Shown here piece by piece: positions 56,601 to 64,000 of a stretch of 64,000 nt of DNA. The position numbers and the translations under genes are program-made. Position 1 is the first letter of the stretch; every line of letters starts with the position of its first letter. The DNA is taken from the NCBI GenBank assembly GCA_016717265.1, contig JADKFX010000001.1:2864501-2928500 (forward strand). The letters run 5' to 3'. Below the pieces are notes generated by a model that was not told where the DNA came from, did not search any database, and worked only from the letters and a program-made list of their open reading frames with translations. The DNA is from Saprospiraceae bacterium (GTDB lineage: Bacteria > Bacteroidota > Bacteroidia > Chitinophagales > Saprospiraceae).

Positions 56601-57956
56601 AGCAGTACCTGTACATTTGTAATAATCTGTTGGGAATTCAATATAGTTATTACTACAAGCAACTTCAGGAGCCCGATCATCTGTAACTTTAATAAACTGT
56701 ACACATTCTTGTAACTCACCTGTACACCAATCAAATATTCTCCAAGTACGCAATAATTTAAAGGAACTTCCACAAACAGGAATCTTAATATCTCTGTAGG
56801 TCACTGCAATATGATCGCAATGAATTCCTTGAGGAACACCTGTGCCACGCCATTTTAACTGACCATTTTCAACAAAATCATAAGGCGAAGGATTTCCATT
56901 TGTGAGTGCATTCCATCCTGCAGGATATGGACCAATTGGAGGTTTTATAGAATCACATTTTAGAGCTGGTCTTTGAAATCCATCATAGTTTAATGGACAA
57001 ACTAAATTTAATAAACTTCCTTGTAAAAGGTATATAGAATCTTTACAACTTGTTTTGTTTCCTTTGCAATCTTTAGCTACCCAAGATCTTTCCACTTGAG
57101 CATAATAAGTAGAATTGCAACCATTTTTAACATAGATATCAGTATAACACAATTCTACATCACAACACAGATCAAAATTCTTAACAATGTAGCATTGACT
57201 TAATGTAGGATGCTTAGTCCAAGTTGCTCCCATCGGTAGCGGAAATCCTATACTGTCTGCAGAATAATCTTCATCACAACTAATAACAACAGGCAATGAA
57301 TTACATTCTAACAAGGGAATAAATTTATCTTCTATGAATATTCTACCCCAACATGAAATACCAGAACATATATTTCTAACATTTACTGTAAGTGTTTTCC
57401 CAAGATGAGAATAATCAACAGTATTGCTAGGTATTGGGACATTATTTGGATTGTAAACTGTTACAACATAGGAGTCATCAGGATATACATTCCCTTCCAG
57501 AAGTACACCTGGAGTGATTAATGCTTGACAGTTTCCATTTAATGAAACATTTACTAAATCATCACATGCCATTGCAATATCTCCTTCTACATATACATTT
57601 TGAAATATTGTAGTCCCACCATTTACTAGTCTAATTAGAAATGAACCAGGTACATTACCCCATGCAATTGTAAATGAATTGACAGGTCCGCCAGGTACAG
57701 GTGATAAACTACCCCCACCGAGCACTGTGATAGTCCAAGGACCGGCACTAAAATTATAAGTGACCACTGTATTTGGACAAACGCTTGTGTCTCCACTAAT
57801 ATACTGCGCATATGTCGTGTTTACATCAAGTAAAAATAGCATCACAAAAGATACAAATGCTAATTTTGACTTAAGCGTGGTAAGAAGAAAAAACTCCCTC
57901 AAGTTTTGATAGATCTCCTTCATAATATAATTTTTTAAATGTAACTTCTTAGTCAT
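53667..57956 (-). CDS. Giant T9SS surface protein with HYR-like, dockerin-like and cohesin-like modules (array member 1)
   Basis: 1429 aa as drawn; an ATG at 57923 (MKEIYQNL) is the alternative. A long signal peptide (helix LAFVSFVMLFLLDV) ends near TYAQ. Residues 60-1040 are repeated Cys-rich beta units of the HYR-like type, with the sequence PPTINCPPNITVDCGTDL in one. Counting from 57923, a paired dockerin-like module spans about 1054-1119 (NGVSTADIVLMQKHILGL, then AADVNNSHSITAADISELRK), a cohesin-like domain about 1205-1315 (ISIPVYGTW ... GFIPVSW), and a T9SS type A sorting tail from about 1333 (NQPNPFSESS ... KKLILS). Paralog of the next two genes on the same strand. Confidence 0.9.
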   Translation of the reverse strand: MTKKLHLKNYIMKEIYQNLREFFLLTTLKSKLAFVSFVMLFLLDVNTTYAQYISGDTSVCPNTVVTYNFSAGPWTITVLGGGSLSPVPGGPVNSFTIAWGNVPGSFLIRLVNGGTTIFQNVYVEGDIAMACDDLVNVSLNGNCQALITPGVLLEGNVYPDDSYVVTVYNPNNVPIPSNTVDYSHLGKTLTVNVRNICSGISCWGRIFIEDKFIPLLECNSLPVVISCDEDYSADSIGFPLPMGATWTKHPTLSQCYIVKNFDLCCDVELCYTDIYVKNGCNSTYYAQVERSWVAKDCKGNKTSCKDSIYLLQGSLLNLVCPLNYDGFQRPALKCDSIKPPIGPYPAGWNALTNGNPSPYDFVENGQLKWRGTGVPQGIHCDHIAVTYRDIKIPVCGSSFKLLRTWRIFDWCTGELQECVQFIKVTDDRAPEVACSNNYIEFPTDYYKCTGTAIIPPPQLILDCSNTTFTVEYKLASPNGQPEAGDYRTDNVTYVNGNAVITGLPKDTTWVQFIVTDDCGNSTKCRIEVLIVDRLDPVAICDQHTVISINEQGIGQLYATSVNQGSYDNCEVDSMAIRRMNDWCGVSGNLDFGPKVTFCCEDLTRNPHMVVFRVWDEKGNFNDCMVSVTVQEKIPPTINCPPNITVDCGTDLGNLTLLGRATATNICSNTVVTYRDDTITWKCGSGSIRRLWIATAAGGQFTACPQSITVIDKNPITIDSIIWPADITINGCKATDAHPDFAGKPSYPTRPCSNLIAGSTDERFYNVGGFCIKIIRHWRVIDWCLYDVNDPNSAGIFKRDQIIYLRNTVAPIIDNVTCAFKETCANDLTCDANVNLLGVATDDCTDDTKLIWSYRVDLNNDGSFGSINQGNNASGLYSGGYHTIEWTVRDSCGNAATCNQLIRIKDCKQPTPFCKTGLIAVVMPTGAFIDVPARFFDEKSADNCTPQNKLRFSFTTNPNDSIKRFTCADIFNGIRDTIEITLYITDLDGNQTFCKTSLLLQDNNGNICPNKFTNGGIIAGLINTTTNSVLQNAHLELLKSDIMFGSINSDKIGEYIFVDLPEGEDYKLRPIKNDDISNGVSTADIVLMQKHILGLQRFNSVYQYIAADVNNSHSITAADISELRKLILGITNTFSNGTESWSFIKKSTVFDNPENPWENSPWETLYEVKALQGPNVAFDYMGVKMGDINYSAKTTDLNSGVEKRSKESLIFEFENHKLVKTGEISIPVYGTWNSELNGFQMTLEYNMESSQFIQIKSGSVTITDANYAMNQLDKGFIPVSWNSNRGITKTDMPLFYIVLNVTKPSIVSDLVGLSYIGLNPEAYNEKMDVMDIEFRIKGTDLNFSQYELYQNQPNPFSESSVISFHIPFDQQVSISVYDIKGRMILNKELRVQKGKNQFTISKSEIGEAGIYYYQLKANNFNGVKKLILSK

Positions 57957-58020
57957 GATAAAAAATTTTCTATATCGTTTAATTGGAATTTGAATTAATT
58001 ATATGTTCGTGGGGCTTTCA

Positions 58021-58046
58021 TCCGGGAATAATTTACTATTCCCGGA
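58021..58046. other. Perfect 10-bp hairpin between array members 1 and 2
   Basis: TCCGGGAATA at 58021-58030 is complementary to 58037-58046 around a 6-base loop; GGCT/AGCC can extend it across a small internal loop. There is no T-run on either side, so it is not a usual terminator. It may act as an RNA-processing or stability element between two cistrons. Confidence 0.55.
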
Positions 58047-58072
58047 ATCAGCCTTAATTACCCAAGAACCGT

Positions 58073-61000
58073 TTATTTTAAAATAATCATTTTTCTAGTT
58101 GAACTATATTCCTCAGCCTCCAGTCTATAATAAAGCACACCATTCATTTTAGTATCTTCTAATTTAACTTTTACTGAATTCAATCCTTTCTTCGCATTTA
58201 GATCGTATGACTTTACTATTCGACCAGACAAATCATACAAACCAATTTTTACAAATGACTCTTTTGGAACATTAAAGAAAATAGTCGTTTCATTAATAAA
58301 TGGATTTGGAACGTTTTGGAATAGCTCAAAACCATTATCTGATTTGGTATTATTTGTTCTATAAACTAACGATATTCCTAAATCTTCAGATGGTGCATAA
58401 ACTTCTGCATTTAATCCACTCACATTAAGCTTCAATTCATTATATCCCAATACTATATTGTTTTTAACATTGAATAATAAATAGAATAGCACATCAGAAT
58501 TCAAAATATTTAATTCTGTATCATTATTCCAACTTAGGCGAATAGATCCTTCCTTAAGATAATTGTAATCTGTTGAATTTATATTTAACACGCCAGATTC
58601 TATACCTGCAAATTCTAAATCATTCTGATCTATTTTGAATTCCATCTGGAGTCCTGAAGCAACTACTAAATCACCAGCATTTCTTACCGGTATTTTGATA
58701 AAATCTGATTTTGCTGCATCTAGTTGATCTAATTCAAGTAACATCATTTTATTGCTACGTGATTGTGCATTTCCACCGAAACCCGTATTGGCTTCTCCAG
58801 TAACATCTCCTGTTTTGATTGAAATAAAATCAACATTCAATAAGCTATTCGCAAAATCAGGTACTTCTACTTTGTTTTTATAACTAGCGTAATTATCGAA
58901 TGACAATGGATAATTTGAATCAACAAAATTCCATGAAGTGTTACTCTCAAATACATTTTGAACGCCAAGTATTAATTTTCTTAATTCCGAAACATCTCTT
59001 GCTGTAATAGAGCCTGATGCATTTACATCTGCTGCTATCAGCTTATAAGGAACATCAAATGATTCTAAACCTAATATATGCCTCTGAATCTTTACAATAT
59101 CTTTAGTCGATATACCATTTAATGGATCTTTATCATATTCAGCGGAGATTGTATAACTTTTATACATATCTAAGTCATCAAACATATAGGACCCTGAAGT
59201 ACTTGTACTTTTAGTAATCAACTGATTGCCTAACGATTTAACAATCACAGCAACATCCGGGGAAGGATTTTGATTATACCCACGAATCGAACCTCCTAAA
59301 TTTCCAAATGTTGGAACATCTGGACAAACATTTTGATTGTCTTGAAGGATAAGTTTCGTTTTGCAAAAATCTTGATTACCTGCAATGTCTGTTACATATA
59401 TAGATACTTCTACCGTATCACTTCTGCCATCTGGAATATCTGCACAAGTAAATGTTTGGAATGAATCTTTAATATTAGCTGTGAAAGAATATTTCAAATC
59501 CTTTTTTTGTGTACAATTGTCTTCACTATTCAAGTTAAAATCTTTAGCCCAAACTGTAACAGAACCAGAATTTTGCATTAATACGGTAACAATTCCATCG
59601 AGGCAATAAGGCGTTGGAAATTTACAGTCACTAACATTTATAAAGTAAGAACAATTTGATTTATTGCCACATTGATCTTCGACAATCCATGTAATTCTAT
59701 GCATTCCTACATTGAATACAAACGAAAATCTATTTCTATTTCCAGTAATAATTCCAACACCATCATTATCCAAATCTAATTGGTATGTCCAACGAAGTTC
59801 TCCTTGTGCTGTGCATAAATCAGATGCGGTTGCTTCAAGAGTCACTTTTACTTCACAGCCACTTGTAATACAGTATTGTTGATTTACACAAGAACTTGTA
59901 AAAAACGGAGCTTCCGTATTATTTACTTTTATAACTTGAGTATGATACCAAACACCTTTATTTGGAATAACGTTTTGATTATAAGTACACCAATCAATTA
60001 CTGTCCATTTTCTTAATATTTTAAAACAAACTCCTTCAACATAATTAAACGTCAAATCTTCATATGTCGAGAGTGGTTGATTACAGATATCTCTATTTAT
60101 AAAAATTGGCTTTCCCGTAATTTCTGGATTTGGGTTATCGCCACAACCATTTAACACCAGATCACCTGGCCAAATAATATCGCCAAGACTAAATGGTGTA
60201 TTGTCAATTACTGTAATGGTTTGTCTACAAGAATCTCTTAAACTGCCATTATCAATGGCTATGAATTCTCTAACCAGGGTTCCGATATTACAAGTATTTA
60301 AATTATTATAAACTCTAGTCTCCATACGCACCTGACAATTATCAGTTGCAGTTGCTACTCCAAATACATTTAAGTTAGTTAAGTCGGTACCACAATTCAC
60401 TGTCATATTTTTAGGACAAGTAATTTTTGGCGGTAATTTATCTTGTATAAAAGCATCTATCATACATTCACTTGTATTTCCCGCTTCATCTATAACTTTT
60501 AGCACAACTATTACAGGAACTGTTGCAGATACATCCGCGCAACAGAATTCTTGATCGGGACCAAAAGAAGTAGTACCACATGGACCCGGGTTCATCCTTC
60601 TTACTTCAAAATGAACTTTTCCACAATTATCATGACTACGATCATCGAAAACACTTGCTGGTGCTAGCGCTTTTCCATTAGATCCTAATGAAATTACTGT
60701 TTTTTGTTGACACACCGCTACAGGAGGTGTCAGATCTTTTACTTCAATATCAAATTGACAAACACTAGAATTTCCACATCCATCTGTAATTGTATAATAA
60801 ATCCAATTACATCCCAATGGCATGTTGTCAACCCGGTATTTTCCATCTGCTTGTTTTGTAATATTTCTTGAATCACCGAGTCCTGGAATTGGGGTACAAT
60901 CTTTTGGATCTAGTGCTGGTAAATGTGTCACGGCATAAGTCCAATCAGAGCATTTCTCTATAACGTATGGTGTCCTATCATCAACAATTGTTTGTGGCGT

Positions 61001-62557
61001 TAAATCCTGCGGAACTGGCAATACTAATGAACCTGTGCAATTCCAAGGATTTGTACTTACTGTAAAATTGGCCGGGCAGGTTACTTTTGGCAACTCATCA
61101 TCTACTACTTTTATTTGTTGGATGTAATCAATACGAAAACCTGGATTGCACCAATCTAATATGATCCATCTACGCAATAATTTAAAAGTGCCTTTACAAA
61201 CACGAATCGTGTCATCTGAAAAATCATATTGAATGTTTCCACAATAAATACCTAATGGTTTGCCTGTACCAGTTACGGTTGTATCTGGAAAACCATTTGG
61301 AAGTTTTGTCCAATTTCCATCGCATTTCAAATACGGTTGATTCCCAACTTGTCCATCATAATGTGGTGGCAATGTTATGTCAGCCAATGTTCCTCGACGT
61401 AAATCTATGGTATCATAACAACATGCAGTATATCCACCTGGATCTCTTGCACACCATTTTCTAAATATTGTTGCACTTAAAGAATCATTTGTACAATCAT
61501 ACTTAACTAAACTATCTACATAGGTAAGATAAACTATTCCACATGCATCAAGGCCTGTTACTATAAATGGATAAACATTTTTATTAATAAGGTTTGTTGG
61601 AACAGGATAACCAAGAACATCCGGAGATAAATTTGCGGCACAACTAATGGTATCCCGAACTCTGCAATTCATTACAGGAGGTGATTTATCTTCTAATATT
61701 AATGTACCCCAGCAATTATTATTGCAAACAATATTACGTACATTAACTTTCAACTTCTTATTTAAATAAGTTTCATTCAAAGGAAGCTGAATCTTAATAT
61801 TATTATAAAATAAAGTTACTTCGTAAAAACCCAAATTAGAACAAACACTATTCTCGCCTTCCAAAACCATCTCCGCTAAAATGTCTGCTTCACAAATGCT
61901 GTTAACAGAAACCTGAATCTGATTATTACATGCCAATTGACAATTCGTCCAACAATTAGGTATTGTTGCACTAGTTGACATTGTAGGTAAATGTCCAACT
62001 GGAATTGAATAACTTGTCGATGCCTGATTGTTTAAAATAACAGGAGCTCCAACTGCATCAACATCTACTTCTGCAGTAAACTGAAGAATAAGTGAATCTC
62101 CTAAAATTAAAAAACCAGTACCATCTGTTAAGTTAGGATTAGAACCTAATCCATCGAAACCAGGATTCACATTCCCAGAACTACTTGCTACAGAAATATA
62201 AGCTACTGAAGGAAATCCAACAATTCTTATGAATGCAGATCCTAAATTTCCTGGAGCATTAAGAATGTCCTGAATTACAATACCATTCGAAATTGCACAA
62301 CCTGTATTAATAATTACAAGTTGATATGTGGCATCTATATTTCCAGGAACTCCACTACTTGCAGGAGCAACAGCTAGCAGATTTTTCTGTACAGAAAGAC
62401 ATTGTGAGTACAATGATTGACCAGAAAAGATTAGAAACAATCCTAACATCATCAACAATTGTCCCATCATCCCAATCTTCTTAACTGCCAGATGATTATT
62501 GAAACGAATTTTCGTGTTCATTTTGGATAATTTATTAATTGTAAAAATATTTTTCAT
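58073..62557 (-). CDS. Giant T9SS surface protein with HYR-like, dockerin-like and cohesin-like modules (array member 2)
   Basis: 1494 aa. Signal peptide with helix MMGQLLMMLGLFLIFSG ending SLYSQ near residue 52; ATG at 62521 is an alternative start. A DUF11-like repeat (VVIINTGCAISNGIVIQDIL-type) opens the mature protein, followed by many Cys-paired HYR-like units (ITCPKNMTVNCGTDL). Near the end: paired dockerin-like repeats (NGISTKDIVKIQRHILGL; AADVNASGSITARDVSELRK), a cohesin-like domain (IKIPVRNAGDLVVASGLQM), and a T9SS sorting tail (QNVPNPFINETTI ... RKMIILK). Same order of modules as its neighbours. Closed by the hairpin at 58021-58046. Confidence 0.9.
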   Translation of the reverse strand: MKNIFTINKLSKMNTKIRFNNHLAVKKIGMMGQLLMMLGLFLIFSGQSLYSQCLSVQKNLLAVAPASSGVPGNIDATYQLVIINTGCAISNGIVIQDILNAPGNLGSAFIRIVGFPSVAYISVASSSGNVNPGFDGLGSNPNLTDGTGFLILGDSLILQFTAEVDVDAVGAPVILNNQASTSYSIPVGHLPTMSTSATIPNCWTNCQLACNNQIQVSVNSICEADILAEMVLEGENSVCSNLGFYEVTLFYNNIKIQLPLNETYLNKKLKVNVRNIVCNNNCWGTLILEDKSPPVMNCRVRDTISCAANLSPDVLGYPVPTNLINKNVYPFIVTGLDACGIVYLTYVDSLVKYDCTNDSLSATIFRKWCARDPGGYTACCYDTIDLRRGTLADITLPPHYDGQVGNQPYLKCDGNWTKLPNGFPDTTVTGTGKPLGIYCGNIQYDFSDDTIRVCKGTFKLLRRWIILDWCNPGFRIDYIQQIKVVDDELPKVTCPANFTVSTNPWNCTGSLVLPVPQDLTPQTIVDDRTPYVIEKCSDWTYAVTHLPALDPKDCTPIPGLGDSRNITKQADGKYRVDNMPLGCNWIYYTITDGCGNSSVCQFDIEVKDLTPPVAVCQQKTVISLGSNGKALAPASVFDDRSHDNCGKVHFEVRRMNPGPCGTTSFGPDQEFCCADVSATVPVIVVLKVIDEAGNTSECMIDAFIQDKLPPKITCPKNMTVNCGTDLTNLNVFGVATATDNCQVRMETRVYNNLNTCNIGTLVREFIAIDNGSLRDSCRQTITVIDNTPFSLGDIIWPGDLVLNGCGDNPNPEITGKPIFINRDICNQPLSTYEDLTFNYVEGVCFKILRKWTVIDWCTYNQNVIPNKGVWYHTQVIKVNNTEAPFFTSSCVNQQYCITSGCEVKVTLEATASDLCTAQGELRWTYQLDLDNDGVGIITGNRNRFSFVFNVGMHRITWIVEDQCGNKSNCSYFINVSDCKFPTPYCLDGIVTVLMQNSGSVTVWAKDFNLNSEDNCTQKKDLKYSFTANIKDSFQTFTCADIPDGRSDTVEVSIYVTDIAGNQDFCKTKLILQDNQNVCPDVPTFGNLGGSIRGYNQNPSPDVAVIVKSLGNQLITKSTSTSGSYMFDDLDMYKSYTISAEYDKDPLNGISTKDIVKIQRHILGLESFDVPYKLIAADVNASGSITARDVSELRKLILGVQNVFESNTSWNFVDSNYPLSFDNYASYKNKVEVPDFANSLLNVDFISIKTGDVTGEANTGFGGNAQSRSNKMMLLELDQLDAAKSDFIKIPVRNAGDLVVASGLQMEFKIDQNDLEFAGIESGVLNINSTDYNYLKEGSIRLSWNNDTELNILNSDVLFYLLFNVKNNIVLGYNELKLNVSGLNAEVYAPSEDLGISLVYRTNNTKSDNGFELFQNVPNPFINETTIFFNVPKESFVKIGLYDLSGRIVKSYDLNAKKGLNSVKVKLEDTKMNGVLYYRLEAEEYSSTRKMIILK

Positions 62558-62586
62558 TAAATATGATTTATGACAATTTCTGAGAT

Positions 62587-62607
62587 CCTCAAACGGTTCT
62601 TTTGAGG
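62587..62607. other. Short hairpin between array members 2 and 3
   Basis: CCTCAAA (62587-62593) pairs with TTTGAGG (62601-62607) around CGGTTCT. Position mirrors the hairpin at 58021-58046: after the stop of one giant gene and before the start of the next. No long T-run. Confidence 0.4.
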
Positions 62608-62677
62608 TTGAATGAGCTTTGATTATTAAATAATTTAACTTGGGGGTATAATAGGAATCTAATCCTTAACTGGATAC

Positions 62678-64000
62678 TTATTCTAGTATGAGCATCTTGC
62701 GGATAGCTCTATGATCATCCATTTCCAGATGATAATAAAGTACACCACTTCGATTAATATCTTTTTTATCAATTTCAATAGAATTAAATCCCATTTTAAA
62801 CAATCTCTTAATTTGAATTAATTCTTTTCCATTTACATCAGAAACTTTTAAACTCACCATACCATCTCGTGGAAGTTGAAAAGAAATAGAAGTGGTATTA
62901 CTAAATGGATTTGGTTGATTTTGGAACAAATAAAATCCACTCATTGCTTCATTGTTTGCAGAATAATACGTAAGCGACAAGTCAAATGCTTCTGATAAAT
63001 TATTGTAAATCTCAGATTTAAAGTTTTCATTCGAAAGCACAAATGATTTATTCAATTCTCCATTTTTATTCGACTTCAAAACAATCGTAAACAATGGTTT
63101 GTCACAAGAAACACCATTTGAATTATCCCAGCTCATTTTAATCTTTCCGGATGAAATACCATCCATAGAATAATTTGCATCCTGAATATTCATCATTCCA
63201 GATTCAAACTCTACAAAGCTAAAAATTTGCGGATCAAAACTAAATTGTGTCTGCATTCCATAAATACTAAATTCACAATTTAAGCTCACCGGAATTCTTA
63301 CAATTTCATTTTGTTGAAACAATTGATTTGGAATCGTCAAACTAATTTGTGCATTATTTCTTGAACTAATGTTATTGAGATTATTTGTTTTTGCATTTCC
63401 ACTAACATCACCCATTTTAATAGCAACAAAGTTGTTATCTAACTTATCATTTGCTAAATTATTTATAGCGCTATTTTCATTAAATGGCCAAGGATGGTTT
63501 ATGTCTGAAAATATTTGATCAGAACAAACAAATTTCCAAGATTTATTATCGACGAAATTATTTGTAATCCCAAGAATTAATCTTCTTAAATCAGAAACAT
63601 CTTTTGCCGTAATTGATTGTGAATTATTCACATCTGCAGCGATCATCTTATAAGGTGAATTCAAAGACTGCAATCCTAATATATGCTTTTGAATTAACAC
63701 GATATCTTGCGTAGTAACACCATTCAGAGGCTCATCCTCTTTATGTGCAGACAATACATAGGTTTCATTCAATGGAAGTTGAATAAATGAATATTGTCCA
63801 TCTGGCCGAGTCATTTCATGTTTTGGCATGGATGGCATATTTCCATTCAATGTTACCATTGCGTTTTCAACTTTATTGTTGGATTCATTAAAAATGTTAC
63901 CAGCTAAATTTCCAGTACCACCTCCTACTATATTGTCTAAACATGCATTCCCAATTCCATCCTGAACAATAACCTTTGTGTCACAAAAATCATAATTGCC
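62678..64000 (-). CDS. Giant T9SS surface protein, C-terminal part only (array member 3, cut by window edge)
   Basis: The frame is open from base 64000, so at least 440 codons of a longer protein are present; the methionine at 63859 is internal, not a start. Upstream in-frame residues NYDFCDTKVIVQD match the corresponding position of array member 2 (NQDFCKTKLILQD), confirming the same frame. Contents: a carboxypeptidase-regulatory-like stretch (GQYSFIQLPLNETYVLSA), the paired dockerin-like module (GVTTQDIVLIQKHILGL; AADVNNSQSITAKDVSDLRR), a cohesin-like domain (VRIPVSLNCEFSIYGMQ) and a T9SS sorting tail (QNQPNPFSNTTSI ... IRKMLILE). Confidence 0.9.
   Translation of the reverse strand, partial: GNYDFCDTKVIVQDGIGNACLDNIVGGGTGNLAGNIFNESNNKVENAMVTLNGNMPSMPKHEMTRPDGQYSFIQLPLNETYVLSAHKEDEPLNGVTTQDIVLIQKHILGLQSLNSPYKMIAADVNNSQSITAKDVSDLRRLILGITNNFVDNKSWKFVCSDQIFSDINHPWPFNENSAINNLANDKLDNNFVAIKMGDVSGNAKTNNLNNISSRNNAQISLTIPNQLFQQNEIVRIPVSLNCEFSIYGMQTQFSFDPQIFSFVEFESGMMNIQDANYSMDGISSGKIKMSWDNSNGVSCDKPLFTIVLKSNKNGELNKSFVLSNENFKSEIYNNLSEAFDLSLTYYSANNEAMSGFYLFQNQPNPFSNTTSISFQLPRDGMVSLKVSDVNGKELIQIKRLFKMGFNSIEIDKKDINRSGVLYYHLEMDDHRAIRKMLILE

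Noticed and set aside
63859..63859. Methionine at 63859 as start of array member 3
   Set aside because: The frame continues to the window edge and matches member 2 beyond that point, so it is an internal residue.
1..64000. CRISPR array, insertion sequence, rRNA or tRNA gene
   Set aside because: No regularly spaced repeats, transposase, rRNA or cloverleaf other than tmRNA was recognised by eye; a tRNAscan or CRISPR search could confirm.

Overview
The window is a stretch of chromosome from a member of the Bacteroidota, most likely the Saprospiria/Saprospiraceae side of the phylum. This rests on several type IX secretion (T9SS) C-terminal sorting domains, the short primary sigma factor typical of the phylum, repeated TAnnTTTG promoter -7 boxes, AT-rich coding, lack of Shine-Dalgarno sequences, and very large secreted proteins with SprB/HYR-like and dockerin-like modules. 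The phylum is a confident call; the lower rank is inference.

Layout. 1-1810: 5' part of a secreted thioredoxin/SprB-repeat protein that runs off the left edge. 1934-4030: ffh (SRP54) and an ABC ATPase with altered catalytic motifs. 4186-9003: cytochrome c maturation genes ccmE-ccmF followed by a Rossmann/DUF2520 protein, a small conserved protein and a lipoprotein. 9172-10156: a small Cys-rich secreted protein, terminator hairpins and the tmRNA gene ssrA. 10293-20834 (minus strand): housekeeping genes purC, a Nudix-like gene, rpoD, pnp, rpsO, mazG, ribA and smc. 20985-30681: MATE transporter, membrane metallophosphoesterase, thioesterase, leuS, a 2-TM protein, hydroxyacyl-CoA dehydrogenase, an N-acetylglucosamine kinase-like gene and pfkA. 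30743-36076: a DUF5686-type outer membrane protein and the folate branch genes pabA (minus) and pabB-pabC (plus), followed by a YggS-type PLP protein. 36073-39973: two T9SS cargo proteins, one with FG-GAP/VCBS repeats. 40281-44928: three thioredoxin-fold proteins around purL. 44966-53594: rRNA/tRNA methyltransferase, a TamL-type BamA-superfamily lipoprotein, nth, LuxC-like acyl-CoA reductase, rluD, a trans-sulfuration PLP enzyme, a YfcE-like phosphoesterase and a zinc-type dehydrogenase. 53667-64000: a same-strand array of three paralogous giant secreted proteins; the third runs off the right edge.

How the parts work together. Most of the window is core metabolism and information processing: purine synthesis (purC, purL), folate (pabABC), riboflavin (ribA), RNA turnover and translation rescue (pnp-rpsO, ssrA), membrane targeting (ffh), chromosome organisation (smc), c-type cytochrome assembly (ccmEF plus thioredoxin-fold proteins). 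The accessory part is the cell surface. Six gene models look like T9SS or outer-membrane secreted cargo, and the array at the right end is the most distinctive system: each complete member carries HYR-like Cys-rich modules, a paired dockerin-like F-hand module, a cohesin-like segment and a T9SS sorting tail on the same chain, which suggests calcium-dependent self-association on the cell surface. No CRISPR array, insertion sequence, rRNA or ordinary tRNA gene was seen.
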